Positions 24,044 to 33,736 of a DNA stretch of 38,393 nucleotides are shown here, piece by piece. The notes under the pieces were generated by a model. That model did not search any database and had not been told where the DNA came from. It saw only the letters and a list, made by a program, of their open reading frames with translations. The position numbers and the translations under genes are program-made. The stretch's first letter is position 1, and each line of letters opens with the position of its first letter. The DNA is from Bradyrhizobium pachyrhizi (GTDB taxonomy: Bacteria > Pseudomonadota > Alphaproteobacteria > Rhizobiales > Xanthobacteraceae), in contig NZ_LFIQ01000039.1 of NCBI RefSeq assembly GCF_001189245.1, positions 474,811-513,203 on the forward strand, given 5' to 3'.

Positions 24044-25447
24044 CTACGCCGTGCCCGCCGCCCGGAACTGCGTCGCAGCTCGTTGCAAATTCTGCGGCAT
24101 GCTGAACAGCAGCGCCTTGCGGTCGGCGACGGCGTTATGAAGCTGCTCGAGCGCGATGTTGAACGCGGTCAGCGTGCCTTCCTCGATGGCGCCGTGCTCG
24201 AAGCAGTCCAGCGTGTGGCGCAGGATGTCGTCGGCCTCCGCCTGCATCTGGTCGAGTTCCTCGATCGAATCGCTTTGCCGTGCGGTCTTCAGCATCTCCA
24301 GCAGGCGTTCGCGCTGCGAGGTGTTGGTGTTGCGTTCGTCCTGCTTGAGATAGCCGGCGAACCACGCGCCGGCCGAGCCCATCGCCGAGAACGCCATCAG
24401 GCTCCACCAGATGTAGTCGCTGTAGCGGTCGAGGAAGGTTTTCTCCTCGCCGTCGACAAACGCGGCGGCGCCGGGATGCACCGGAATGGTGGCATCCTTG
24501 TCGGTGTCCGGCGTCTCGATCTTGGCGGCGAGCGGGAAATCGGTCTTGAGCGACTGCCGGATCGCGAACAATTGCCGCGTGAATGCCGCGACCGTCGAGT
24601 CCGACAGGCCCTTCCGCGCAACGATGTGGTGCGAGAAGCTGATCGTCTTCACCTCGTCGTCGGGCCGGTCGGCGGAGCCGAGCGAGCCCGCGGGGATTTC
24701 CGCGGCCTCATAGGCCGGATGGTTCTGCGCGATCGCCTCGGAGGCGTCGATCGCAAGGAAGCTGGGCTCGCCGCCGTCGCGGACCGACGCCGTGATCGCA
24801 TCGATCGTGATCTTGCTGTTGGCCGGGCCGACGGCGAGATAGGCGTCGGCCTTGAGATTCTTGATCGCTTCCGCCGCCTCATTGGCCGGGAATTGAACGA
24901 TCTCGACCTTCATCGGGTCGACGCCGTATTGCGTCAGGATCAGCTTCAGCAAATTGACATTGGCCGGGGTGCGGCCGACGACGCCGATCTTGCGGCCGGC
25001 GAGCTGTGCGATCTTGGTGATCCGCGCGGATTTCCGAACCTTGCCCTTGGCGGGCGGAACCCACATCACCACGACATTCTTGCGCAGGGTCGCGACCGCC
25101 TGGGCATTCTTCGGCACCTCGAGATCGCCGCGGATGATGGCGAGATCGGCCTTGCCGTCGGCCAGCGTCTGGGCGCTGGCGGTAGCGCCCTCGGTCTGCA
25201 CCGGCCTCAGCTTGACCTGGGTGTTCTGCTGGTTGTTGAAGGCCTGCGCCAGCGCCTGCACGACCTTGAGGTCATCGCTGTTGGCAGGACCGACCGCGAT
25301 CCGCAGCGTCACCGGACGCACGGCGAAATAATAGCCGGCCAGCAACGTGCCGATGATGGCCAGCGCGCCCGCGATCAAAACGAACATCAGCCGCCGCTTT
25401 GCCGAACGCAGCGGCTTGGGCGACATGCTGGCGGAGCCTTCTGTCAT
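24044..25447 (-). CDS. TAXI-family TRAP-type solute-binding protein with extra membrane segment and cytosolic tail
   Basis: This 467-residue protein has a first membrane segment (about 20-41), then a periplasmic TAXI domain (about 46-335; LRIAVGPANSDDLKVVQALAQAF, ADLAIIRGDLE and GRKIGVVG are the characteristic strands). A second membrane segment follows (about 346-367) and a roughly 100-residue helical, charged C-terminal region predicted to be cytosolic. Ordinary TAXI solute-binding proteins end after the periplasmic domain. No TRAP DctQ/M permease genes are nearby, so a sensory or regulatory role is more likely than transport, by inference. The start at 25447 is the first ATG; 25426 is an alternative, and a TTG further upstream is unlikely. 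Confidence 0.85.
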   Translation of the reverse strand: MTEGSASMSPKPLRSAKRRLMFVLIAGALAIIGTLLAGYYFAVRPVTLRIAVGPANSDDLKVVQALAQAFNNQQNTQVKLRPVQTEGATASAQTLADGKADLAIIRGDLEVPKNAQAVATLRKNVVVMWVPPAKGKVRKSARITKIAQLAGRKIGVVGRTPANVNLLKLILTQYGVDPMKVEIVQFPANEAAEAIKNLKADAYLAVGPANSKITIDAITASVRDGGEPSFLAIDASEAIAQNHPAYEAAEIPAGSLGSADRPDDEVKTISFSHHIVARKGLSDSTVAAFTRQLFAIRQSLKTDFPLAAKIETPDTDKDATIPVHPGAAAFVDGEEKTFLDRYSDYIWWSLMAFSAMGSAGAWFAGYLKQDERNTNTSQRERLLEMLKTARQSDSIEELDQMQAEADDILRHTLDCFEHGAIEEGTLTAFNIALEQLHNAVADRKALLFSMPQNLQRAATQFRAAGTA

Positions 25448-25659
25448 CGATCTCGCAAACAATCGTCGGGGCTCAATCTCGCAAAACTACCAACGCGCAT
25501 ACATCCTCTATGTGTAGCAAATTACTGAATGGACAGATGTTACAACTCCGTCATGGTTACCAGCGGCGATAGGACGCGATTTCGGCCTTAATTTGGGCGT
25601 GGATCCCATCCCGGAGGCCGGTTGTTAGGCTAAAGTCGGCGCTAAACGGGAGGGTTACC

Positions 25660-25965
25660 ATGGTCGAACGGCTGTCAGCGGAGGCGAGGAAGGCCGCCCT
25701 TTGGGAACTGGCCGGCTGGTCGGAGACGTCCGGCCGCGAGGCGATCGCCAAGACTTTCGTGTTCAAGGACTTCAACGAGGCTTTCGGGTTCATGGCCCGC
25801 GCCGCCCTGGTCGCCGAGAAGAGCGACCATCATCCCGAGTGGAAAAACGTCTACAAGACGGTCGAGGTGGTGCTGTCGACCCACGATGTCGGCGGGGTGA
25901 CCAAGCGCGACATCGACCTCGCCAAGGCCATGAACGCGATCGCAAGGCAGCTTGGGGTCAGTTGA
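25660..25965 (+). CDS. phhB: 4a-hydroxytetrahydrobiopterin dehydratase (pterin-4-alpha-carbinolamine dehydratase)
   Basis: This 101-residue enzyme dehydrates 4a-hydroxytetrahydropterin formed by aromatic amino acid hydroxylases, allowing the cofactor to be recycled. The family fingerprint is complete: [11 protein letters not shown], then [18 protein letters not shown] with the active-site His-His pair and conserved Pro-Glu-Trp, then [24 protein letters not shown] ribosome binding site precedes the ATG. No phenylalanine hydroxylase gene is in the window, so the partner is elsewhere. The YkvA gene follows on the same strand 90 bases downstream. Confidence 0.96.
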   Translation: MVERLSAEARKAALWELAGWSETSGREAIAKTFVFKDFNEAFGFMARAALVAEKSDHHPEWKNVYKTVEVVLSTHDVGGVTKRDIDLAKAMNAIARQLGVS

Positions 25966-26055
25966 CCCCGCGCGTGGAACCTTGCACGGGTCCGCCGATA
26001 TCCCCAGATTCGCTTCGTCCGCCGCCGAACTGGCGCGGCGTCGAGGAACCTTGCG

Positions 26056-26433
26056 ATGACATCGAGCGAACACGGCGTGGGATTTGGGCCTGCCGACCGG
26101 CTGGCGCAGGACCCCGAAAGCGTGCGCCGCCGTTTCTGGATCAAGTTCAAGAAGGTGGTGGCGAGCCTGCCTTTCGCGGAGGACCTGCTGGCCGCCTATT
26201 ACTGCGCCTTTGACCGGCAGACGCCCCGCCATGTGCAGGCGGCGCTGCTCGGGGCGATCGCCTATTTCATCCTGCCGTTCGATTTCGTGCCCGACATGCT
26301 GCCGATTCTCGGCTTCACCGATGACGCCGCGGTGCTCGCAACCGCTATCCGCATGGTGACGAGCCACATCACGCCGGAGCACCGCGATGCCGCCCGCGCC
26401 GCGCTGAAGCGCGGGGTGCCGGAAGAGAAATGA
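26056..26433 (+). CDS. YkvA family (DUF1232) membrane protein
   Basis: This 125-residue protein contains the DUF1232 core: ADLLAAYYCAF-like helix, then a hydrophobic segment ALLGAIAYFILPFDFVPDMLPILGFTDDAAVLA. The ILPFDFVPDxLPxxGFxDD motif is diagnostic. The biochemical role of the family is unknown; a membrane-associated function is assumed. A GAGGA ribosome binding site precedes the ATG at 26056. It may be co-transcribed with the pterin dehydratase, but nothing else links them. A large dispersed palindromic repeat follows immediately. Confidence 0.92.
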   Translation: MTSSEHGVGFGPADRLAQDPESVRRRFWIKFKKVVASLPFAEDLLAAYYCAFDRQTPRHVQAALLGAIAYFILPFDFVPDMLPILGFTDDAAVLATAIRMVTSHITPEHRDAARAALKRGVPEEK

Positions 26434-26446
26434 GCGTGGCGTGAAT

Positions 26447-26590
26447 GGAGGCTCTTCCCCTTCCCCCTGAAAGGGGGAAGGTCGGGATGGGGGTCAGCGG
26501 CGGGCGCCGCTGTATGTGGAGAGAGCCGATCCCCACCCGCTTTGCTCTGCGAGCAAAGCGACCTCCCCTTTTCAAGGGGGAGGTTAAGGC
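26447..26590. repeat. Dispersed intergenic repeat, copy A
   Basis: A composite of short hairpins: CTTCCCCCT...AGGGGGAAGG at the left, a GATCCCCACCCGCTTTG block, CTCTGCGAGCAAAGCGACC, and CTCCCC...GGGGGAG at the right. The reverse complement of 36763-36894 matches it along its length with scattered differences, so this is a mobile-style or structurally conserved intergenic element. It separates convergent genes (YkvA and quinone oxidoreductase). Confidence 0.75.
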
Positions 26591-26632
26591 GTAACCCGGG
26601 TTCGCTTTGCTCCATCCGGGCTGCGGAATTCT

Positions 26633-27613
26633 TCAGCTTCCCGGGTGCAGGATCACCTTGCCCATCGCCTTGCGGCCGGCGAGCACCTTCAGGGCTTCCG
26701 CGGTTTGCGACAGCGGGAAGGTGCGGTCGACATGCGAGGAGATCTTGCCTTCCGCGGTCCACTGCACGAGCTTCTCGAGGTTCTTGCGGTTCTTGTCCGG
26801 ATTCTGCCGCGCCCATGCACCCCAGAATACGCCGCGGATATCGCAGCCCTTCAGCAGCGCGAGGTTGAGCGGGATCTTCGGAATGTCGCCGGCGGCAAAG
26901 CCGATCACCAGGAAGCGGCCTTCCCATGCGGTCGAGCGCAGCGCAGCCTCGGCGTAGGAGCCGCCGACCGGATCGAACACGATGTCGGCACCCTTGCCGT
27001 CAGTCAGCTTGCGCAGGCCTTCCTTTAGATCTTCCTTAGCATAATTCAGCGTCAGCTCGGCGCCGTGTTGCTTGGCGAATGCCAGCTTCTCATCCGACGA
27101 GGCGCAGGCGATCACCTTCAAGCCCATCAGTTTGCCGAGCTCGCACGCAGCAAGGCCGGTGCCACCGGCGGCCCCGAGCACCGCGAGCGTCTCTCCCGGC
27201 TTCGGGCTTGCGCGATCTTCCAGCGCATGCAGCGCGGTGCCGTAGATGATGATGATGCCGGCGGCGCGGTCGTAGTCGAGATTGTCGGGAATCTTCACGA
27301 TCGAATTCGCCGGCAGCGCGATCTTGTCGCGCGCGCCGTTGTGGCCGCAGGAAGCGACGACGCGATCGCCGACCTTCAGGTCAGTGACGCCGGCGCCGAC
27401 GCTTTCGATCATGCCGGCAACTTCGGCGGCCGGCGAGAACGGGAACGGCGGCTTGATCTGGTACTTGCCCTGGATCATCAGGATGTCGAAGAAATTCAGC
27501 GCCGCCGCCTTGATCGCGATCACGGCTTCGCCTGGCGCGGCCACCGGATCGGGCACATCAGCCAGCACGAGATCGTCGGGTTGACAGTATTGCGAGCAGA
27601 GGATGGCTTTCAT
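26633..27613 (-). CDS. NADPH:quinone oxidoreductase family protein (zinc-independent MDR)
   Basis: This 326-residue medium-chain dehydrogenase/reductase lacks the zinc-binding residues of alcohol dehydrogenases. It shows the quinone-oxidoreductase pattern: AALNFFDILMIQGKYQ at about 36-51, PFPFSPAAEVAGMIESVG at about 58, and the NADPH loop VLGAAGGTGLAACELG (GxxGxxG) at about 143-158. It probably reduces quinones or enoyl-type acceptors with NADPH in the cytoplasm. The ATG at 27613 (MKAILCSQY) is typical of the family. It is divergent from the SDR gene, about 90 bases apart, a layout suggesting a shared regulatory region and related metabolism. Confidence 0.93.
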   Translation of the reverse strand: MKAILCSQYCQPDDLVLADVPDPVAAPGEAVIAIKAAALNFFDILMIQGKYQIKPPFPFSPAAEVAGMIESVGAGVTDLKVGDRVVASCGHNGARDKIALPANSIVKIPDNLDYDRAAGIIIIYGTALHALEDRASPKPGETLAVLGAAGGTGLAACELGKLMGLKVIACASSDEKLAFAKQHGAELTLNYAKEDLKEGLRKLTDGKGADIVFDPVGGSYAEAALRSTAWEGRFLVIGFAAGDIPKIPLNLALLKGCDIRGVFWGAWARQNPDKNRKNLEKLVQWTAEGKISSHVDRTFPLSQTAEALKVLAGRKAMGKVILHPGS

Positions 27614-27702
27614 GGACACACCTGAGTTTCGGACGCAAAAGAGCTGAAAGCTTCATGCCGGATTTGCGGCGGAGCGACAATACAGTGCGGAGGGATCAAA
27701 CT

Positions 27703-28539
27703 ATGTTTGAAAAAGGCCTGCTAGCGAAAAAGCGCATCCTGATCACCGGCGGCGGCTCCGGCCTTGGCGCTGCGATGGGCTACCGCTTTGCTGAACTCGG
27801 CGCCGAACTGATCATCTGCGGGCGGCGCGAGGGGCTGCTGGAGGAAACCGCAGCAAAATTCCGCAGCGAGCTTGGCGCCAAGGTTTCCATCGCGCGCTGC
27901 GATATCCGCGACGGTGCAGCGGTCGAAGCGATGATGGATCAGGTCTGGCAGGACGCGCCGATCGACGTTCTCGTCAACAATGCTGCCGCAACCTTTATTG
28001 CGCAGAGCGAACATTTGTCATTCCGTGCGGCGGACGCGATCCTCGCGCCAACTCTGCATGGCACGATGTACTGCACGCTTGCCGCCGGCCGCCGCTGGAT
28101 CGACGGCAAGCACAAGGGCGTGGTGCTCTCGATCCTGTCGACCTCGACCATCACCGGGCGCGCGTTCACGGTGCCGTCCTCGATGGCCAAGACCGCGGTG
28201 CTGGCGATGACCAAGAGCCTGGCGGTGGAGTGGGGCCCGAAGGGCATCCGCACCGTCGCGATCGCGCCCGGCGCGTTCCCGACCGCAGGTGCGACCGGAC
28301 AGTTGCGCCCCGAAGGGCGCGGCGAGAGCTGGGCGCATCGCAATCCGCTCGGCCGCGCCGGCGAGCATGCGGAGCTCGCCAATCTCGCGACCTTCCTGAT
28401 CTCGGATCAGGGCGGCTACATCAACGGCGAGATGGTGGTGCAGGATGGCGGCGCGCACTTGCGCAGTTCCGGTGCCGAGGACCTGCTGCAATGGACCGAT
28501 GCGCAATGGGAGAAGCAGCGCGCTGCGCGCGCCAGGTGA
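27703..28539 (+). CDS. SDR family oxidoreductase, 2,4-dienoyl-CoA reductase-like
   Basis: This 278-residue protein has a classical SDR fold with the cofactor loop ITGGGSGLGAAMG, the NNAA strand motif and the IAPGAFPT segment. The normal catalytic Tyr-x3-Lys reads SSMAK, so the Tyr is replaced by Ser while Lys remains. This, with KTAVLAMTKSLAVEWGPKGIR, is the pattern of peroxisomal-type 2,4-dienoyl-CoA reductases, which shorten unsaturated fatty acids with NADPH. The ATG at 27703 follows a GGAGGG ribosome binding site; an upstream in-frame ATG at 27655 was rejected. It is divergent from the quinone oxidoreductase. Substrate assignment is by resemblance only. Confidence 0.87.
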   Translation: MFEKGLLAKKRILITGGGSGLGAAMGYRFAELGAELIICGRREGLLEETAAKFRSELGAKVSIARCDIRDGAAVEAMMDQVWQDAPIDVLVNNAAATFIAQSEHLSFRAADAILAPTLHGTMYCTLAAGRRWIDGKHKGVVLSILSTSTITGRAFTVPSSMAKTAVLAMTKSLAVEWGPKGIRTVAIAPGAFPTAGATGQLRPEGRGESWAHRNPLGRAGEHAELANLATFLISDQGGYINGEMVVQDGGAHLRSSGAEDLLQWTDAQWEKQRAARAR

Positions 28540-28687
28540 TAACGCGTCGCGATTACGCGCGCGACGGTGAGCGGCGTTCGTCTTTCGGCCTAACTGCCTT
28601 CCCAAAAAAGCGTTTCCCGGTTATCCATCCGAGCCGGCGGAGGGGAATTGCCGGGCCATCTTGCAGTCACAATGATGGGGGAACCAG

Positions 28688-29287
28688 TTGGCCGTGCGGC
28701 AGATTCTGACATCACTGGTTGCTTGTATCCTGTGCGGGTTCATCACCCTCGCGCCGGCGCAGGCTGCGCCCAAGAAGGATACGGCCAAGGAAGCAGCCAA
28801 GCCGGCGCCTTCGGCGGCCGCGGCTGCGGCCGGCGGCGCCGAGCCGACGCTGATCGGCCAATTCGGGACCTGGGGCGCGTACACGGCATCGCCCAACGGC
28901 AAGAAGGTGTGCTTTGCGCTCGCCAAGCCGTCGTCGTCGAAGACCAATCCGGCGAACCGGCCGCGTGATCCGGCCTATGCCTTCATCTCCACCCGTCCGG
29001 CGGAGAAGGTCGTCAACGAAGTCTCGATCATGATCGGCTACACGGTGAAGCCGGGCTCCGAATCGACGCTTCAGGTCGGCGGCGGGACCTATGCGATGTA
29101 CACGCAGGGTGACGGCCTCTGGATCAAGAATGCGGCCGAAGAGGAGCGGATGGTGGAATCCATGCGCAAATCGGCCGAACTGACGGTAAAAGCCGTCTCG
29201 GCCAAGGGCACCGAGACGACGGACACCTTTTCGCTGAAGGGCCTGGCGCAGGCGCTCGACCGGCTCGGGCAGGACTGCCGGCGCTAG
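28688..29287 (+). CDS. Invasion-associated locus B (IalB) family periplasmic protein
   Basis: This 199-residue protein has a signal peptide ending near APAQA (residue 26), a short Lys/Ala/Pro-rich linker and an IalB domain (about 53-199). Family features are FGTWGAYTASPNGKKVCFALAKP, a conserved Cys late in the chain (QDCRR) and the ISTRPAEKV, VSIMIGY and YTQGDGLWIKNAA strands. Named after a Bartonella protein needed for erythrocyte invasion, the family is widespread in free-living alphaproteobacteria, where its role is unknown. The start is uncertain: a TTG at 28688 has GGGGGAA at good spacing; a GTG at 28694 is the alternative. rlmN follows 75 bases downstream. Confidence 0.9.
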   Translation: MAVRQILTSLVACILCGFITLAPAQAAPKKDTAKEAAKPAPSAAAAAAGGAEPTLIGQFGTWGAYTASPNGKKVCFALAKPSSSKTNPANRPRDPAYAFISTRPAEKVVNEVSIMIGYTVKPGSESTLQVGGGTYAMYTQGDGLWIKNAAEEERMVESMRKSAELTVKAVSAKGTETTDTFSLKGLAQALDRLGQDCRR

Positions 29288-29362
29288 AGAAGCGACTTAA
29301 GGCCTGAAATCGAGGTATTTGGTGGCTTTCCAGCACAGGCTGGAAGGCCTATTTGAGGTTTC

Positions 29363-30577
29363 ATGACCAACACCGTGACCACCCATGCCGTCTCCGGCGC
29401 CAGCGCGCTGGTCGAGAAGGTTCCGCTCGAGACCTATGTGCCGCCGGCCAAGCCGTCGCTGATCGGGCTGTCGCGCGCCGAGATCGCCGATCGCCTGGGC
29501 GAGATCGGGGTGCAGGCCGGCCAGCGCAAGATGCGCACCCAGCAGCTCTGGAACTGGATGTATTTCCGCGGCGCCAAGAGCTTTGCCGAGATGACCAACG
29601 TCTCGAAGGACATGCGCGCCGAGCTCGAGAAGCATTTTACCGTCGACCGTCCCGAAGTGGTCGCCGAGCAGATCTCCAACGACGGCACCCGCAAATGGCT
29701 GCTGCGGTTGCCGAGCGGCGACAAGGTCGAGCGGCCGCACGAGGTCGAGTGCGTCTACATCCCCGAGACCGACCGCGGCACGCTGTGCGTTTCCTCGCAG
29801 GTCGGCTGCACGCTGAACTGCGCGTTCTGCCACACCGGCACGCAGCGGCTGGTGCGCAACCTCACCGCCGGCGAGATCGTCGGCCAGGTGATGGTGGCGC
29901 GCGACCGGCTGAATGACTGGGCTGACCGCGAGGACGGCACGCGCCGCGTCACCAACATCGTGATGATGGGGATGGGCGAGCCGCTCTACAATTTCGACGC
30001 GGTGCGCGATGCGCTCCTGATCGTCGCCGACAATGAGGGCATCGGCATTTCCCGCCGCCGCATCACGCTGTCGACCTCTGGCGTGGTGCCGAACATCCAG
30101 CGCACCGGTGACGAGATCGGCGTGATGCTCGCGATCTCGCTGCATGCGGTGCGCGACGAGCTGCGCAACGAGCTGGTGCCGCTGAACCGCAAATATCCAA
30201 TCAAGGAGCTGCTGCAGGCCTGCCGCGACTATCCCGGCGCCTCCAACGCGCGGCGCATCACCTTCGAATATGTGATGCTCAAGGGCGTCAACGATTCGCT
30301 CGACGACGCGAAGCTCCTTGTGAAGCTACTCAAGGGCATTCCGGCGAAGATCAACCTGATCCCGTTCAATCCGTGGCCGGGCACCGCCTACGAATGTTCG
30401 GACTGGGAGCAGATCGAAAAATTCTCCGAATACATCTTCAACGCCGGCTATTCCTCGCCGGTGCGCACGCCGCGCGGCCGCGACATCCTCGCCGCCTGCG
30501 GCCAGCTCAAGTCGGAGACCGAAAAGCTCTCCGCCCGCGAGCGCCAGGCGCTACGCGCGATGGCGATGACGGATTGA
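29363..30577 (+). CDS. rlmN: Dual-specificity 23S rRNA/tRNA adenine-C2 methyltransferase RlmN
   Basis: This 404-residue radical SAM enzyme methylates C2 of A2503 in 23S rRNA and A37 of some tRNAs. The radical SAM motif CTLNCAFC lies at about 149-156 (CX3CX2C), followed by [20 protein letters not shown]. The N-terminal helical domain shows [20 protein letters not shown]. The [12 protein letters not shown] and [10 protein letters not shown] strands are present, and the C-terminal methyl-carrying Cys is found in ILAACGQL. An ATG with GAGG upstream is used. It is longer at the N terminus than the E. coli protein by about 25 residues, as in related alphaproteobacteria. Confidence 0.97.
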   Translation: MTNTVTTHAVSGASALVEKVPLETYVPPAKPSLIGLSRAEIADRLGEIGVQAGQRKMRTQQLWNWMYFRGAKSFAEMTNVSKDMRAELEKHFTVDRPEVVAEQISNDGTRKWLLRLPSGDKVERPHEVECVYIPETDRGTLCVSSQVGCTLNCAFCHTGTQRLVRNLTAGEIVGQVMVARDRLNDWADREDGTRRVTNIVMMGMGEPLYNFDAVRDALLIVADNEGIGISRRRITLSTSGVVPNIQRTGDEIGVMLAISLHAVRDELRNELVPLNRKYPIKELLQACRDYPGASNARRITFEYVMLKGVNDSLDDAKLLVKLLKGIPAKINLIPFNPWPGTAYECSDWEQIEKFSEYIFNAGYSSPVRTPRGRDILAACGQLKSETEKLSARERQALRAMAMTD

Positions 30578-30597
30578 GACGTGTCCACATATTCCGT

Positions 30598-30688
30598 CGT
30601 CATGCCCGGGCTTGACCCGGGCATCCACGTCTTCTCTCGCCGAGACAAAGGTAAGACGTGGATGGCCGGGACAAGCCCGGCCATGACG
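30598..30688. repeat. 91-base imperfect palindrome between rlmN and the membrane protein
   Basis: Arms CGTCATG-x-CCGGGCTTG and CAAGCCCGG-x-CATGACG at the ends, with inner arms CATCCACGTCTT and AAGACGTGGATG, pair over nearly the whole length. It is a dispersed intergenic element of the type common in this bacterial group. It starts 20 bases past the rlmN stop, so it can also shape the mRNA end. Confidence 0.75.
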
Positions 30689-30732
30689 GCGGAGGATCTC
30701 GTGTCAGCGTTGTCCAATGATGGGATGACCTC

Positions 30733-31218
30733 ATGGCCTTGATCGGCCGCCTGTTCGTCGTCGCCTTCGGCTTCCTGATGGCCTGCTTCGTGGCAGGGAT
30801 CATCGTGGTCGTCGCGGTGCTGTATCCCGAGATCAGCGATTTCGGCGGGCAGATCGACCAAAGCGCGATCAACGTCGTGCTCGGCTTCGGTTTCATCTTC
30901 ATCTCGGGCTTTGCACTGCTGCCGGCGCTGATCGTGGTGCTGATCACCGAGGCGTTCTTCATCCGGAGCGTGCTGGCCTACGCCGTCGGCGGCGCCATCG
31001 TCGGCGCGGCCTGCTATCTCGGCCTGGTTCCGTTCGATCCCGATATGATGCAATTCCACGGCATCGTGCGCCGGCACATGGAGATCATGACCGGCGCCGG
31101 CATCGTCGCGGGCCTGGTCTACTGGCTGATCGCCGGCCGCACCGCCGGCGCCTGGCGCGAGCCGTCGCGACCGTTGCCGCCGCCCCCGCCCTTGCCGTCG
31201 CAATCGCCGCGGCCGTGA
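30733..31218 (+). CDS. Hypothetical four-segment inner membrane protein
   Basis: This 161-residue protein has four hydrophobic segments (about 8-28, 46-72, 79-100 and 116-135) separated by short loops. The tail is Pro-rich and cytosolic (about 146-161, PLPPPPPLPSQ). I do not recognise the family beyond its resemblance to uncharacterised alphaproteobacterial membrane proteins. The ATG at 30733 lacks a strong ribosome binding site. It is bracketed by palindromic elements on both sides, so it is probably transcribed on its own. Confidence 0.65.
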   Translation: MALIGRLFVVAFGFLMACFVAGIIVVVAVLYPEISDFGGQIDQSAINVVLGFGFIFISGFALLPALIVVLITEAFFIRSVLAYAVGGAIVGAACYLGLVPFDPDMMQFHGIVRRHMEIMTGAGIVAGLVYWLIAGRTAGAWREPSRPLPPPPPLPSQSPRP

Positions 31219-31229
31219 TGACAGCTCTC

Positions 31230-31252
31230 ACCCTCCCCTGGAGGGGGAGGGT
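31230..31252. other. Perfect hairpin between the membrane protein and PAP2 genes
   Basis: ACCCTCCCC (31230-31238) and GGGGAGGGT (31244-31252) form a 9-bp stem with a five-base loop. No T-run follows. It is a short intergenic palindromic unit, possibly limiting read-through. Confidence 0.5.
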
Positions 31253-31305
31253 AAAGAATGACCGCGCACTTTTCATGCTCATCCGCCTCGGCTAAACCGC
31301 GCGCC

Positions 31306-32088
31306 ATGAACCGGACCGGACTTTTCATCGCGCTGGCGCTGGCGCTCATCGTCGGAATCCTGTTCGGGATCTATCCCGAGCTCGACCTGAAGCTCGCGGC
31401 CATGTTCTACGATGCCGCGCAGAAGACCTTTCCGATGAAGCTCGACGCGGTGGCGTCGTTCGCGCGCGATGCGGCGATGTGGATCGCCTGGGCGCTGGTG
31501 CTGCCGGCGATCGTGACCATCGTCTGGAAATTCATCCGCCCGGACCGGCCGATGCTGATGTCCGGCCGCGCCGCGGTGTTCCTGCTCACCACGATGCTGC
31601 TCTCGGCCGGCGTGCTCACCAACCTCACCTTCAAGAATTATTGGGGCCGGCCGCGGCCGGTGTTTGTGACGCAGTTCGGCGGCGACCTGCAATTCGTGCC
31701 GTGGTGGGACCCGCGCGGCGGTTGCCCGCGCAACTGCTCGTTCTTTTCCGGCGAGGGCGCCACCGCGTTCTGGACCTATGCGCCGGCGGCGCTGACGCCG
31801 CCTGTCTGGCGGCCGCTGGCCTTCGCCGGGGCCACCGTGTTCGGCATCGTCACCAGCGGGCTTCGCATGGCCTTTGGCGGCCATTTCTTCACCGATGTGG
31901 CGATCGCAGGCTTGGTGTCGTTCTTCACGGTCTGGCTGTTCTACGCGCTGATCTACCGCTGGGCAGCGACCCGGCTGACCGACGCCCAGGTCGATGCCGC
32001 GCTGACGCGCCTTGCGATGCCCGGCTACCGGTGGATGCAGCGCTGGCGCCGGGGCGGCAAGGCGGCGTCCAGCCAGCCCGAGGCCTGA
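31306..32088 (+). CDS. PAP2-family membrane phosphatase
   Basis: This 260-residue membrane protein has about six hydrophobic segments and the three phosphatase motifs of the PAP2 family. Motif 1 is KNYWGRPRP (K-x6-RP), motif 2 reads FFSGEGATAF and motif 3 is LRMAFGGHFFTD (R-x5-H-x3-D). Members remove phosphate from lipids such as phosphatidylglycerol phosphate, undecaprenyl pyrophosphate or lipid A. The usual PSGH of motif 2 is SGE here: the general-acid His is Glu, so either activity differs or this is a subgroup variant. The ATG at 31306 was chosen because the upstream extension is polar. The substrate is not determinable. Confidence 0.88.
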   Translation: MNRTGLFIALALALIVGILFGIYPELDLKLAAMFYDAAQKTFPMKLDAVASFARDAAMWIAWALVLPAIVTIVWKFIRPDRPMLMSGRAAVFLLTTMLLSAGVLTNLTFKNYWGRPRPVFVTQFGGDLQFVPWWDPRGGCPRNCSFFSGEGATAFWTYAPAALTPPVWRPLAFAGATVFGIVTSGLRMAFGGHFFTDVAIAGLVSFFTVWLFYALIYRWAATRLTDAQVDAALTRLAMPGYRWMQRWRRGGKAASSQPEA

Positions 32089-32142
32089 TTTGGGTCTGAT
32101 TAAAGGCGTGCCCCGCCAGCGGAAATTTGATATTCGCCGCAG

Positions 32143-33568
<1,426 letters not shown>

Positions 33569-33586
33569 GGCGGTGCTCTCTCGCCT

Positions 33587-33720
33587 CGTCGTCCCGGGCA
33601 AGCGAAGCGCGACCCGGGACCCATAACCACCGGCCGTGGTTTATGAAGCACGCTGGTGCTCCAGCGCGCTTCCACGATCCCTTCCTGTGGTTATGGGTCC
33701 CGGCCTTCGCCGGGACGACG
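33587..33720. repeat. 134-base imperfect palindrome between argG and the TetR gene
   Basis: The outer arms CGTCGTCCCGG and CCGGGACGACG and the inner arms GGGACCCATAACCAC and GTGGTTATGGGTCCC are complementary, giving a long stem with internal loops. It sits between convergent genes and may serve both as an mRNA end; it is also a typical dispersed element of this genome type. Confidence 0.75.
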
Positions 33721-33736
33721 TGGAGAGAGCGTTCGG

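Noticed and set aside
22376..25528. Two long plus-strand frames (about 505 and 541 codons) antisense to phoD and the TAXI gene
   Set aside because: Both mirror real genes in the opposite strand, are rich in Arg, Asp and His in the way of GC-rich shadows, and lack family motifs or good ribosome binding sites.
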